The notes below the pieces were generated by a model, which worked only from the letters and a program-made list of their open reading frames with translations, had not been told where the DNA came from and made no database searches. From positions 138,203,501 through 138,267,500 of the forward strand of contig JASDFA010000018.1 in the NCBI GenBank assembly GCA_035772735.1: a stretch of DNA of 64,000 nt. The letters are read 5' to 3'. Numbering within the stretch: the stretch's first letter is position 1; the number at the start of each line of letters is the position of its first letter. Below, piece by piece: positions 23,310-35,001 of this stretch. A program made the translations under genes and the position numbers. This DNA comes from Datura wrightii (Eukaryota > Streptophyta > Magnoliopsida > Solanales > Solanaceae).

Positions 23310-25549
23310 TGTCATGACCCGGATCGTAGACAAGGGACAAGGAGCTCGGAGAGACCCCATGTCGACCCATGGCATGAGCATACATCTAATCCAATCACAT
23401 GAGCAGAAGACTTAATATATAAGAACGTAATCATAACATAGCCATAAGGAAAATCAGTACAAGACTTATACAATACGGCTGAATACAACTTGTAGTCTGA
23501 TAAGCCTCTAAACATGAAGGACGCATTGATGGGACAACTCCCCAACTAATCCAACATCCAGAAACTGAAAGAACAACATGGAGTATGAACATACAGCCCT
23601 CGAAACATGAGGACTCACCAAGAGCGCTGAGAGAAAATCTGAAACTATCTACGGGTGAGGATGAGCCTGAGAACTGGGACTTGTATCATGAAATGATACA
23701 ACATAGAAAGTATGTGGTCAGTACATGGAACGTACTGAGTATGCAAGGTAAGTGAAATGGAAATTTAAAACGTATATGAAATTCATAAATGATCATAAGA
23801 GTAGGATATCATGCTCGAATCGTAAATTATAATAACATATCCTACGGCTCAAGGTTTTCAAAACATTTGTAACATAAACATAATCGTAATCATAATAGAA
23901 GAGCTTTGCTTAACATGACTTGAGCCATCATACACAATCATAACATTCATAAATCGTGAGGAACAATGGGAGATTCTGTTAACCGACATACCCCATATGA
24001 GCACACATGAAGCCCGACTTGTAACCCTAGTCGGAAGGGTGTCCGTACCTTGCCAAGCGTAGAACCATGAAAGTGTGATATCACCATGAAAAGGGTCATT
24101 TGGGCCAGGGACTAACATGAAATGGGTCCCAACATACCTACTATGGCACATAGTTCACGAGATCCGGGGCTTAACCTGAGCCCCGAACCTACTCGGTGTT
24201 CGATATTACTCCCAAAACATATATAGTGCTCATAATAATACATACATCAGTTAATGGGATAGTTAAATCATGATAATCATAAACATGCTTGAACATACGA
24301 CATGAGGCCCGTGAGTCAGCCAAAAACATAATTCATGATTAGTAAAACTCATACATACTTATAGATCATGCATATAGATTGAATTTCATAAAATCATAAT
24401 GAATAACATAATAAATTCATAATTTAAAACATAATTCATGTTGGGCTTGTCAAGAACATCGATGGAAAAATAGATCATAAATCGATTCACCATGGGGCAT
24501 GCATAATTAAGCTTAATTGCTTAGAAATTTAAAATAATCAATTTAAATCTCAAAAAGGATCAAAGTTTATAGATTATGATAAGATTTCAAAATTCCAAAA
24601 CCCATAATTAAATCATTAGGTTTTACATAAATCAAATATAAAACCCCATGAGTTTTTGATAAATATTATGTAAAATCATAGAGTAGGGGCATGGGTGTGG
24701 AAAAATTCACCAATTGATGGCCTTACATACCTGGGATTATCAAATTCTAACTCTCCTTAGAATACCAAGAATGAACTTAGAAGAATTGAAGAGAAAAGCT
24801 TAAAATCCCCTTAGATCACCTTTCAATATCCTTGCATGCATGAATGAGAGTTTAGAATAGGCCATTCTCTTAAAAACCCAGCTTTTCAAAACCAAAACAA
24901 CGTAATTTAGGGCCTTATATTGTAAATAAGTAGAAATTACCCTTAATGAACCTGCCTTAAACTCTGGCTGGATGGGACCAACGGATAGCACCAACCGGTC
25001 GTTGGAACCAAAGACGACCCGTCGTGTCCTCGTCATATGCACTGCTGAAGATCTACTTTTTGAACCATTCAACGGACGAGCAGGACGACTCGCCCTACAA
25101 ACCAATGATCCGTTACTTCGTTCGTGGTTTGATTTGGACCTTGGCATCTTATCTTCTAATGGGCCACACTATGACTCGTCACAACAAACGACGAGTCGTT
25201 GTTTCCCTTTTGTGAAGCCCACTGGAAACCCTATCCTCCAGCAACGACCACAATCAATGACTCGTTGTATCTCATGACAGGTCATTCGGAGACCCGTTAT
25301 AACCCACCTGAAGAACCCAGCTTTTTCTAATGACTGCTAACAATGACTCATTGTATCCCACAACAAGTCGTCATGTCGCCCATTATCTACACTATCGCCC
25401 AGCCTAATCTCAACCAAAGACTCATTACAATGACTCGTGGTTTGATACCACGAGTCGTACCTTGGCTCGTCTTGAGAGATTTAACCATTTTCTGCAGTTT
25501 TCAACTTTTCACTTCCGAGTATATTCCTACGCACTTCCGGGGTATTACA
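23310..25549 (-). repeat. 3' LTR of element E
   Basis: The minus strand starts TGTAATACCCCGGAAGTGCG (25549) and ends ...GGGTCATGACA (23310), about 2.24 kb. The U3 region (24960-25500) holds many ACGAGTCGTTG / GACCCGTCG motifs, including the palindrome ACGACGAGTCGTTG near 25190. The R/U5 side has the Tekay landmarks (contains 'cgtactgagtatgcaagg' at 23729). Confidence 0.85.
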
Positions 25550-25566
25550 ATATCTACCCCATGGGA
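25550..25566 (-). promoter_or_regulatory. Polypurine tract of element E
   Basis: Minus strand CCCATGGGGTAGATATT abuts the LTR start. It is weaker in purines than the tracts of A and B but in the right place. Confidence 0.55.
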
Positions 25567-25793
25567 ACTTTCTTCCTTGACTGTTAGAAACAAGCAGAAA
25601 TCAGAGACATACAATTACCATACTCAAATACTGATCTTTTTAACCAAAATTTTCACGGATTGACTACCTCCGATTCATAACACATAGCTGAACTGATCTC
25701 ATGCTTCACGTACATTTTCATACACATAAAAGAAACTTGAACACATGAACTAATCATGAAAACTAAATAGAATCATAGTGTAGGACTGATACC

Positions 25794-27879
25794 TCAAGTG
25801 GGAACAGAGCCGGTAGAGAATAAATGTGGGTATTTATCCATCATGTTCGCTTCGGCTTCCCTCGTAGCTCCCTCAACATCCTGATTTCTCCATAAAACCT
25901 TAACTGAAGCTACTTCTTTGTTCCTTAACTTCTGAAGCTAATGATCCAAGATTTCAACGGGAATTTCTTCATAATTGAGGTTGTCCCATACCCCAACACT
26001 GTCCACCGGAACTACTAAGGTTGGATCACACAAGCACTTTTTCTAGAGTGATACATGAAATAGGGGATGTACTGAAGATAACTCCGATGGGCAAGTCCAA
26101 CTCATAAGCCACCTTACCAACTATTCTCATAATCCGGTAGGGACCAACGTATCGGGGACTAAGTTTCCCTTTCTTCCTGAACAGCATGACTCCCTTCATG
26201 GGAGATACCTTATGAAATACCCAATCATCCACATCGAACTCCAGGTCCCTTCTCCTCACATCGGCATATGATTTCTGATGACTCTGAGCGGTTTTCAACC
26301 GGTCCCTTATCAACTGGACCTTTACCATGGCCTCATAAATCGAATCAGGTTCTATCATGGCTGCCTCACCAACCTCAAACCATCCGATAGGCGATCTACA
26401 CCTTCTCCCGTAAAGAGCCTCGAACGGTGCCATCTGGATACTAGAGTGATAGTTGTTATTATAAGCAAACTAGATTAAGGGAAAATGATCATCCCAACTA
26501 CCTTTAAAGTCCATAACACATGCCCTCAATATGTCCTCAAGAGTCTAGATTGTTCTCTCGGCTTGTCCATCCGTTTGTGGATGAAAGGCCGTGCTGAGCT
26601 TGACTCGAGTCCCAAGTCCCTTCTGAAAAGACCTCCAGAACTAGGAGGTAAACTAAGTACCTCATTCTGAAATAATAGACGAGGGTACTCCATGAAGTCG
26701 AACCAACTCCCAAATATATAATTTGGCATAATCATCCGATAAATCCGTGGTCTTGACCGGTAGAAAATGTGCAGCCTTGGTTAACCTATCTACCACCACC
26801 CAAATGGAATCATAGTGTCATCGTGTACGAGGTAGGCCTGTAATGAATTCCATGTTAATCTTTTCCCACTTCTATGTGAGAATGCTGATATCCTGAAGTA
26901 CGCCTCCCGGCCTTTGATGCTCGATTTTCACTTCCTGATAGTTTGGACATTTGGCTACGAACTCTACAATATCCTTCTTCATACCATCCCACCAATAGAT
27001 TTCTCGCAAGTCCTGATACATCTTCGTGGATCCCGAATGGATAGAATATCTGGTACCATGTGCCTCATGCAATATCCAAACTCTCATATCATCAACGTCT
27101 AGGACACATAGGTGACCCCGATATCGTAGCACAACATCTCCCCCTTGGGAGAAAAGCTCCACCTTTTGACTCCGCACCGCTTCCTTCAACATCCTCAAAA
27201 TCGGATGCTCATCTTGCTTAGATTTGACATCAATCACCAGGGACGATTCTGACCCATTCTGCACAACAACGCCGCCATCGGTTGAGTCGATCAACCTAAC
27301 TCCCAACCATGTAAGTCGGTGGACATCTTTCACCAACTCCTTATTTCCCCCATCCACGTGGGATACACTCTCCATAGAGAGCCTACTAAGTGCATCCTCC
27401 ACCACATTAGCCTTTCCCGGGTGGTAAAGAACACTCATATCGTAGTACTTTAATAACTCCAACCACCTCATTTGCCAAAGATTGAGATCCTTCTATGTGA
27501 ACACATATTGTAAGCTCTTGTGATCTGTGAACACCTCCACATGGACCCCATAAATAATGTTTTCATATCTTCAATGCGAACATCACCGCGGCCAACTCGA
27601 GATCATGGGTCGGGTAATTCTTTTCGTGAACTTTCAGCTATCGAGAGGCATATGTTATTACTTTCCCATGCTGCATCAACACACATCCCAGTCCGAATCT
27701 CGAAGCATCACAATGTACAACAAAGCCATCCGTACCCTCGGCTAAAGTCAACATTGGTGCTGAAGTGAGTCGGGTCTTCAATTCCTGGAAGCTTTCCTCA
27801 CAAGCCTCCAACCATTAAAACTTTATCTTTCTTCTGAGTCAACTTGGTTAAAGGTGCGGCAATAGAGAAGAAACTCTAG
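25794..27879 (-). pseudogene. RNase H, integrase and chromodomain-like region of element E
   Basis: Minus-strand order: the tail of RT/RNase H (TKLTQKK; VVHCDASRFGLGCVLMQHGKVITYASR near 27660-27730), a link region (MRWLELLKYYDMSVLYHPGK at 27471), the integrase zinc region (HEAHGTRYSIHSGSTKMYQ, ending CPNY where the last Cys of HHCC is expected), the integrase core, and GPY/F-like and tail segments (SPRYVGPYRIMRIVGKVAYE near 26110; then ILDHQ). Stops interrupt RNase H and the core, and a frameshift lies near 26090. The stop at 25794-25796 follows a PHLFSTGSVPT-like end. Truncated at 27879 by element F. Confidence 0.85.
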
Positions 27880-29168
27880 GCCATTGGTGCGCCCATCATG
27901 GTGCCATGCAGGTAGGAGTGCATGCAAGATGCTGCTAGGTAGTGCTCCTGCGCGTTGGTACCATGCCACGCCAGGCCTTGCTGTGCGCCACAGTTTGTGT
28001 CACGCCATGCGTTGCCAGCAAAAAGGAGCGTGCCACACCAAATGACGTGTAAGTCCTTCGCACGTGAACTGCCAATGCTAGCCATCCGATGGACATGCGC
28101 GACCAGTCCGTTTCATGCCATCAAACCGTCGCGATGGGAAGCGTGGCATGGGGCTGGTCTATGGCCGGCAAAAGTTTGTAATTTTTCACTTAATATAAAT
28201 ATGACCCTTAGTTTCTAAAAATCATTATCATAAAATATTTTGGGAACAACAGAAAGGAGCGAAGGGAGAAGCGAAGAACTTCACCTAGGGCTCAATATTT
28301 TTCATTCTCTTTTAATTACTCTTGTAAGTACATTACTTTAATTATGTTTTTTAGTAATTGTACGAACATGAGTGGCTAAAACCCTTCCTTTTGGGTTGAG
28401 GCCACATGATATGAATGGAAATGCATGAATTCATCTTTGGTTTGTCTTGCATTCTTAATTATTGTTGTTTTTATGCTTGATCACCATGAAAACAAACTCG
28501 TTAAGCTTAGGTAAAAGCTCGAAAGAGTAACCCTAGGTTAGAACGGAAGAATGTAGGAAGCAAGTTCTTATCTTTATGATAGGATTCACGGTTAGGATAG
28601 AAACTATACCCAATTTGCCTTACTTGGTTAATAAAACGGGATGATAGCTAGACACCAACTTAGAATTGTCATATCACCGCTCGTAGAAGTAGGTGTGAGG
28701 CTAAGTCAGGTTAAATGATTAGAGGTATGAAAGTCCATAATCAAGGGCCTAAACCCCGAAAATCACATCCACATAGTTAAATTGCTCACGAATTAGGACA
28801 TCACATCCCCGATCAACGAGTTAGGTGTGAGACTAGTTTGTTGTGTTTAGAGGCTCGAAAGACTATGAACACTGCATTTTAACTCTATGAGACTAAAACT
28901 AAAGTTTTCATACTTGAACCATTGTGAATTTAGCATTGCATGATTATCAGGCCTTAACTCTAGTTGCTTCTTGTATTGTTTCCCGATTGTTTTGTGATCA
29001 CCCCTAGAATTAATTATAATTATCCAAAATATCTTAAATCAACACTTGTGAAGGTTAACCTAATACTTGAAGTTGAATATTCGCTGAATTAGTCCAGTCC
29101 ATGTGGGTTCGACATCTGGCTCTTAAAAGGGCCACTGTATTACTTGTACGACCGCCTACACTTGCGCA
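27880..29168 (+). repeat. Orphan LTR fragment F (Athila/Tat-like)
   Basis: No coding potential that I trust. The 5' part is GC-rich with repeated GTGCCATGC / GCGTGGCATGG motifs (27880-28150), a TATA-like AATATAAATATG lies near 28192, and a block 'gaacatgagtggctaaaaccc' (28364) parallels 'atcatgagtggctaaaacc' of the Athila-like LTRs. It ends with 'gttcgacatctggctcttaaa' (29108) and '...ctacacttgcgca'. That order indicates plus orientation. There is no primer site after it; gag of element A follows directly. Both sides look like breakpoints. Confidence 0.6.
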
Positions 29169-30070
29169 TGCCCTGGAGCGCGAGCAATCCACATGATTTT
29201 ATCGACGATATTGTGAAGATCACCCAAGTCATGGGGGTGAATGGAGTAGAGTCTACTGATTTTGACTCATATCAGTTGAAGGGGGTTGCACACATTTGGT
29301 TTCGACAATGGAAGGACAGTAGGGCAGCCGGAGCAAGCCCTATCAGTTGGGAGAAGTTTCACAATGCTTTTCTAGATCGGTTCTTCCCTCGTGAGATAAG
29401 GGAGTTGAAGGCAGCCGAGTTCATGAATCTTAAGCAGGGAAAGTTGACGGTGAAGGAGTATTCCCTTGAGTTCACTCGTTTGTCAAAGTACGCCCCAGAT
29501 TTAGTGGTTGATCAGAGGGCACGAGTGAGCAGGTTTGTTCATGGCGTGGCGAACTATTTAGACAAGGATTACAAAACCTCCATGCTCCATCAAGATATGG
29601 ATTTCCCTCAGATATTCTTATACGCCCAGCAGATGGAGGTGATGCATGTGAGGGAGAAAGAGGCTAAGAGGGCCAGGACAGGGAGCTACAAATTCTCTCA
29701 ATCGAGGCCAGGTGGTGGGCACCAACAGTAGAGCCACCAGAGATCTTCAGTCCCTGCATTTTCAGTGGTGAGTGTGCCATCTAGACCTAGGCACGATCAG
29801 AGAGGGCAAGCATCAAGCCCGTAGATTCCAGTATCCCAGTTTGCGGCAAGTGTTGTCGGGGATACGCGAGTTAGTTCTTGGCAAGTAAGGTGCTTGTTTC
29901 GGGTGTGGGAATCCTGGACATATTCTCAAAGATTTCCCAACAGCTAGACAGGGAGATGATAGGGGTCGAGGCCCAACTTTCGATGCAATCGCTCCCCTCA
30001 CACGCCCAGCCCAACAGGGGGCATCTACTAGCACACGTGGCGGCCGGTGCCAAAATAAATTCTATGCCTT
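29169..30070 (+). pseudogene. Gag remnant of element A (5' truncated)
   Basis: The capsid core is well preserved: NPHDFIDDIVKITQVMGV, YQLKGVAHIWFRQW, SWEKFHNAFLDRFFPREIRE, KQGKLTVKEYSLEFTRLSKY, then MEVMHVREKEAKRARTG. A stop at 29729 follows. In other frames a CCHC-like segment is visible near 29890-29945 (CFGCGNPGH style) and a linker with RGRGPTF near 29960. The N-terminus is missing because the left boundary is the junction with LTR fragment F. The frame open from 29144 takes its first residues from F, so that ATG is not a natural start. Confidence 0.85.
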
Positions 30071-31070
30071 AGCATCTCACTAGGAGTAGGAGGTCTCCCC
30101 GGATGTAGGCACTGATATGTTGCTAGCTTTCCATCTTTATGTATATGCTTTGTTAGATCCATGGCTACCTTGTCGTTTGTGACACCTTATATGGCTAGTA
30201 GTTTCGGAGTTAGTCTCGAAATCTTGTTAGAACCCTTCTCAGTCTCTACTCCAGTGGATGATTCAGTTGTTGCTAGAAGGGTATATAGAAGTTGCCTGGT
30301 CACTGTCCTTCAGAAAGTCACCTCAGCAGATTTAGTAGAGTTAACCATGACCAATTTTGATGTTATCCTCAGCATGGATTAGCTATTTTCATGTTATGCC
30401 TCAGTTAATTGTAGAACCCGGGCAGTAGAGTACAGATTTTTGGGTGAGTCAGTCATAGAGTGGAAGGATAGTTCAGCTATACCTGTAGGTCATTTCATTT
30501 CCTACCTTAAGGCCAGAAAGATTATCTTCAAAAGTTGTGTGTACCATCTAGTTAGGGTTAAGAATGTGACATCCGAGACCCCAATTATCCAGTCAGTCCA
30601 AATAGTATGTGAATATCCAGAAGTCTTCGCAGATGATCTACCGAGAATCCCTCCCGAGCGGGAGATTGATTTCGGTATTGACCTCCTTCCCGATATGCAG
30701 CCTATATCTATTCCTTCTTACGAATGACCCAAGCGAGCTAAAAGATTTGAAGTAACAGTTGAAGGACCTTTTGGATAAGGGTTTCATTAGACTGAGCAAG
30801 TGCCTATGGGGTGCACCAGTTCTCTTTGTCCAAACGAAAGATGGTTCTCTTTGTATGTATATTGATTATCAGCAATTGAACAAGGTCACCATCAAGAATA
30901 GGTATCCTCTACCCAGGATTTATGATTTGCTTGACTAGCTTCAGGGTGCCAACTGCTTTTTGAATATAGATCTCAGATTCGGGTACCATCAGCTCAGAGT
31001 TCGGGAGAGCGACATCTCGAAGACAGCCTTCAGGATGTGGTATGGTCATTATGAGTTTGTAGCTATGTCT
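30071..31070 (+). pseudogene. Protease and RT N-terminal half of element A
   Basis: The protease C-terminal part reads ATLSFVTPYMASSFGV ... DLVELTMTNFDVILSMD (about 30162-30380), with a stop where the conserved Trp of DWL would be. The PR-RT linker follows (EYPEVFADDLPRIPPEREIDF, 30610-30690). RT begins after a frame change: DKGFIRLSKCLWGAPVLFVQ, MYIDYQQLNKVTIKNRYPLP, NIDLRFGYHQLRV, KTAFRMWYGHYEFVAMS. It breaks off before the catalytic YxDD, at 31070, where integrase sequence starts. Confidence 0.85.
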
Positions 31071-31986
31071 GATAGCTAGTTCGGTTGCATGGAGTTCCCT
31101 TGTCCATCATATCCTATGGAGGTACCCAATTTACCTCACAGTTTTGGAGGTCATTTCAAAAAGGACTTGGTACTCATGTTAAGCTCAGTACAGCATTTCA
31201 CCCGCAAACGGATGGTCAAGCGGAGCGGACAATTTAGACCCTCGAAGACATGTTAAGAGCATGTGTGATTGACATCAAGGGTAGTTTGGATGATCATTTG
31301 CCTCTTATTGAGTTTGCATACAATAACAACTATCATTCTAGCATTCAGATGGCTCCGTTTGAGGCTCTTTATGGGCAGAGATGTAGATCACCTATTGGTT
31401 GGTTTGAGGTCGGTGAAGTTGTGATGATAGTACCAAATTCAGTCCATAAGGCCATGGAGAAAGTTCAGCTCATATGGGACAAGTTGAAAATAGCTCAAAG
31501 TCGACAAAATTCTATGCCGATGTGAGAAGGAGAGAACTAGAGTTCGAAATTGATGAATGGATGTTTCTAAAGGTGTCTCTTATAAAGAGAGTGATGAGGT
31601 TTGAAAGGAAAGGAAAACTCAGTCCTCGTTATGTTGTCCCCTACTGGATTGTGAAGCGGGTTGGCAAGGTGGCATATGAATTGGAGTTTCCCTCAGAATT
31701 AGCTTCCGTGCATCCTGTTTTTCACGTATCACTTTTAAAGAAGTGTTTGGGTGATCCATCTCTAGTTGTCCCGATGGACAGTGTTGGTGTGAGAGACAAC
31801 CTTAGTTACAAGGAGGTTCCAATGGAAATACTGGATCGACAGGTTTGAAGGCTAAGAAACAAGGAAGTAGCTTCAATTAAAGTTTTATGGAGGAATCATC
31901 AAATTGAGGGAGCTACGTGGGAAGCCAAAGTAGACATGATGGCTAGATATCCACATTTATTCTCTACCAACTTAGTTCCAGCTTGA
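31071..31986 (+). pseudogene. Integrase C-terminal half and chromodomain-like tail of element A
   Basis: The fragment starts inside the integrase core (LVRLHGVPLSIISYGGTQFTS, where ISD is changed to ISY), followed by AFHPQTDGQAERT, the MAPFEALYGQRCRSPIGWFEVGE block, GKLSPRYVVPYWIVKRVGKVAYELE, and the tail VPMEILDRQ ... VASIKVLWRNHQIEGATWEAKVDM ... ARYPHLF. The tail is the chromodomain-type end of Tekay elements, thought to direct insertion to heterochromatin. The stop at 31984-31986 matches the family end. The catalytic Asp of ISDRG is lost, and stops occur near 31230 and 31845. Confidence 0.85.
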
Positions 31987-32215
31987 GGTATCAATTCTAC
32001 CCTAAAACTCTATTCAGTTTAGCGTTCAATTCATGTACCCCAGAATCTTTCATGTATATGGATGTATGTATGATTCATGAATTCAGTTTAGCAATGTAGT
32101 TTAAAACGGAGTTAGTCATTTCGTCAGTTTCAGCTTGTATGATCAGTAATTGAGTATAATGATTGCATTTCTCTATTTTCTGTATGTTTTCCCACATTCG
32201 AGGATGAATGTTCCC

Positions 32216-32228
32216 AAGAGGGAGATAT
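32216..32228 (+). promoter_or_regulatory. Polypurine tract of element A
   Basis: AAGAGGGAGATAT lies directly before the 3' LTR. It is closely similar to the tract of B. Confidence 0.8.
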
Positions 32229-34614
32229 TATAAAACTCCGAAAAATGCCCAAGACTCAACTCGGAATTTAAAAATGAAAAGTGGTAGAAATCTAGAAAAT
32301 GTTCTCAGAACGGGTCATGGAACGGATTGTTGGTGCCAGCAATGACCCGTTGGATGTGTCCATGGTGAGGTTCTGCAGGTTGGAGTTGGAAGTAATTGGT
32401 CCAGGAACAACCCATTATTTGATGTTACGAGTCGTTGGATGTAGTTGTTGTGAGACTAGTCCTTGGTGAAGGAGGAAGTAATGAGTCGTGGAATGACCCG
32501 TTGCAGGTAACAACGGGTCGTGATCAGCAGTTGTGTAAAGCGATCCCAAGTTAAGGCAGTGATGACGACAACTGGCAGAAATGAGTCGTTGGAGCTAGCA
32601 ACGGCCCGTCCTATCCTTTCATGATGAGGGATCAGAGACCTGAACTCAGGGAGTAGCAACGAGGGATAAATACAGACCATTGGAGCTCCTAACGGATCAT
32701 ACTGACGTTCGTTGTTAGGGGCAGTTCAATTTTTCCATAATTTTCATTAAAGGTATTTTTGTCATTCCTAAGCCCTAGGGTCCTAAACTATGTCGTTTTA
32801 GGCTCAAAATGAAGTGTTTTATGAGGGGTAAATCTATCCTAGGCTCATTCTCATCCATGCATACAAATTGAAGGGTTTAGAAGGTGATCAAGTTAGGATC
32901 CCTTCAAAGCTTTTCTTCAATCTTTCATCGGGCAATCAAGGAATGGTAAAATCAGTTCTTCCCTAGGTATGTAGGGTTATGAATTGGTCAAGGAGTGGTA
33001 AAATCAGTTCTTCCCTAGGTATGTATGGTTATGAATTGGTGAATTTGTTCACATCCATGCCCAATCCTTCTCTAAATCATGAAAATTCATATGTTGATTC
33101 TATGGGATTTTAACCCAATGCATTAAATTTCTAATTCTCTACATGGGTATGATCTAAATGTGTTTTTACTATTTAATTATGAATCATGAGTAAGTTTTAC
33201 GCTGTTTTCCATTAAAAATCATGTTTCAAGCTTTATAAATTAAAATGCCCATTTATGAGAAGTTCATGGAAGTTGACATTTATGATGAATGTTTAAGCAT
33301 GATGAGATATTATTGATGAAACGCATGTTTTCAAGTTACCCATGTTTATTATCATTTTTTCAAGTGAATTGAGTATTTTCAAACATATTAAAGAAGTGGG
33401 CATTGCCTACATATTTAAGTATGATTTATGTTTTACGATTTAAGCTTACCACATGGTTTTGGAGCGAAGACACCCAATTATTTTCCGCTTCTGGTATGGT
33501 TTGAGCTAAAGCTCCTCATATATGATTTCAAATTTGATATTTATTTGATTATTGACCTTTGTCAATAGACGATAGTGAGCTTCGTTGAAAAACAATGGAG
33601 AGCATATGCATATTTTTAGGAGTAGTGTCTAGCACCGACTAGGCTAAGGGTCAATCACCCTATGCCTCAAAACTACATGCCAACATAGGTTTATACATAC
33701 TATATATATATATATATACTTTAGGACCTCCCTTGTGAGCTATCCCCTGCCCAGATTGGGCCTCGAGCTTGATATTAATATCATGGTATCTTCCTTAGCC
33801 CTGGCAAGGCTTTGGATGGCTCTACCTACTTTAGTGTGATAGTTGGGACCACGTAAGCTCTATCGTGGTGTGTCGGTTATATGATGAGTCTCTCTTTTTT
33901 CCTCATCATTTAAGTTTTGCATGTCTATCATTCATGATGTGTATATATACATATGTTTTAAAGCAGGTTTGACCCAATGTTCAGTTTTACTTATGATTAT
34001 TAGATTTCAACTTTGGGTCAATTGATTTAGTGATGATGTTATGTTATGTTCACATCATTATTTCACAAAAATAGCATACCAGCCCTACTCTCAGATTCTT
34101 GTTTTGATCATGTTTTATATTATGCATGTTTTAAATGATTTTATGTAATTAAGTTCTTTTACTTACCTTTCATACTCGGTACATGCCACGTATTGACCGC
34201 ACACTCTATGCTCTATCGTTTCAAGATACAGGCTCCGATCTTCAAACTCATCCCCGACACTAGACAACTTCCAGAGTTAGCATCAGTCACTATTGGTGAG
34301 TCCTCATCTACGAGGGCTCCTCTTTTATTCAGTTATGTATGCACATTTTCGATTTCAGACTTAGAGAGTTAGTTGGGGTCTTATGCCATCAACTCATCAG
34401 ACTTAGAGGCTTTTCATACAATAGAATGTATTCAGCTTCAAACTCATGTTGTATTTCTGGGTTATGTTATTCTAGACTTCCTCTATGTTGATTATGTTAA
34501 TTCCTACGCTTTAACTGATTGAGTTAGATGTACGTTCATGTAATGGGTCGACTTGGGGTCTCTCGGGGCTCCTTGTCCCATGTCTCGATCTGGGCCTATG
34601 TTTGGGTCGTGACA
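32229..34614 (+). repeat. 3' LTR of element A
   Basis: Starts TATAAAACTCCG (a decayed TGTAACACCCCG) and ends GGGTCGTGACA; 2386 bp. The U3 part (32300-32710) contains many AACGGGTCGTG / ACGAGTCGTTGGA motifs. A short direct repeat 'ggtaaaatcagttcttccctaggtatgta' occurs twice at 32946-33028. A (TA)n run lies at 33698-33719. It is the partner of 22646-23309. Confidence 0.85.
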
Positions 34615-34967
34615 CTAGTTTAGTCCCCTACTTTTATTGAGTCCTTATATTTCTGAGGATAGTTAGTAGTTATGTTTTGCGTGTTATTTCAGTTTTCAAA
34701 CTTTAGCAAGCAAGTTGGGGGTGTTATCTCATAAGATAATCAGATATTTTAGAGGCTTTTAAGATATTATGTAGATGATTTAGCTTGTCGAGTTTTGTTT
34801 CCATTTATGACCTTTTTTATATTTCAGACTTCCTCTTATTCATATTGCCTTTATTTCTGTTTTAGTTATGTTCTTGAATTGATATGCATGTGCCATGGGT
34901 TAGCTTAGAGCCATTCATGATTCTAGGTCCTTGTGTCTCGGTCTGGACCTATGCTCGTGTCTTGATA
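34615..34967 (+). repeat. 3' LTR of element B, second part
   Basis: Begins with the right target copy CTAGT, continues in standard Tekay LTR order ('ttgagtccttatatttctgaggatag', 'cttgtgtctcggtctggacctatgc') and ends GTGTCTTGATA at 34967. With 21330-22645 it makes an LTR of about 1.66 kb. The sequence 34968-35001 after it is the short spacer before element I. Confidence 0.75.
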
Positions 34968-35001
34968 GCCTCGAGTTGGTCTTATAAGCATGAATGTAGT
35001 G

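Larger units (their letters stand above)
23310..27879 (-). mobile_element. Tekay-like element E, truncated
   Basis: On the minus strand this has a 3' LTR (25549 down to 23310), a polypurine tract next to it, and pol running back to RNase H. It stops at about 27879, where an unrelated plus-strand LTR piece begins, so its 5' half (5' LTR, gag, protease, most of RT) is gone. It is inserted in the 5' LTR of element A. The left target copy would be TCAAG (23305-23309); the right copy is lost. Confidence 0.8.
22646..34614 (+). mobile_element. Tekay-like element A, disrupted
   Basis: The 5' LTR begins TGTAATACCC at 22646 and the 3' LTR ends GGGTCGTGACA at 34614. The first 660 bp of the 5' LTR are collinear with 32229-32900, so both belong to one element. 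Flanks CCAGT/CTAGT match at 4 of 5 bases. The 5' LTR is broken at 23309 by element E. The rest of the 5' LTR, the primer site and the gag start are missing up to about 29169, where gag resumes. A further deletion removes the middle of pol near 31070. Confidence 0.8.
19693..34967 (+). mobile_element. Tekay-like element B, 3' part (pol and split 3' LTR)
   Basis: Integrase remnants (19693-21108), a purine tract (21317-21329) and a 3' LTR starting TGTAACACCC at 21330 are present. The LTR breaks off at 22645 and resumes at 34615. Between them sits element A with imperfect 5 bp duplications (CCAGT 22641-22645, CTAGT 34615-34619). The LTR end is ...GTGTCTTGATA at 34967, a decayed GTGACA. The 5' part of B lies left of LTR G and is not seen. 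B is the oldest Tekay copy in this nest. Confidence 0.8.

Noticed and set aside
22608..25663. Many ORFs rich in Thr, Arg and Ser in both strands
   Set aside because: They lie in U3 palindrome clusters of Tekay LTRs; open frames are expected from repeated ACGACCCGTTG-type motifs.
27876..28218. ORFs in the GC-rich start of LTR fragment F (27876-28085 and 27955-28218)
   Set aside because: The sequence is a set of GTGCCATGC-type repeats in an LTR U3; the translations are Cys/His/Ala-rich in every frame with no family resemblance.
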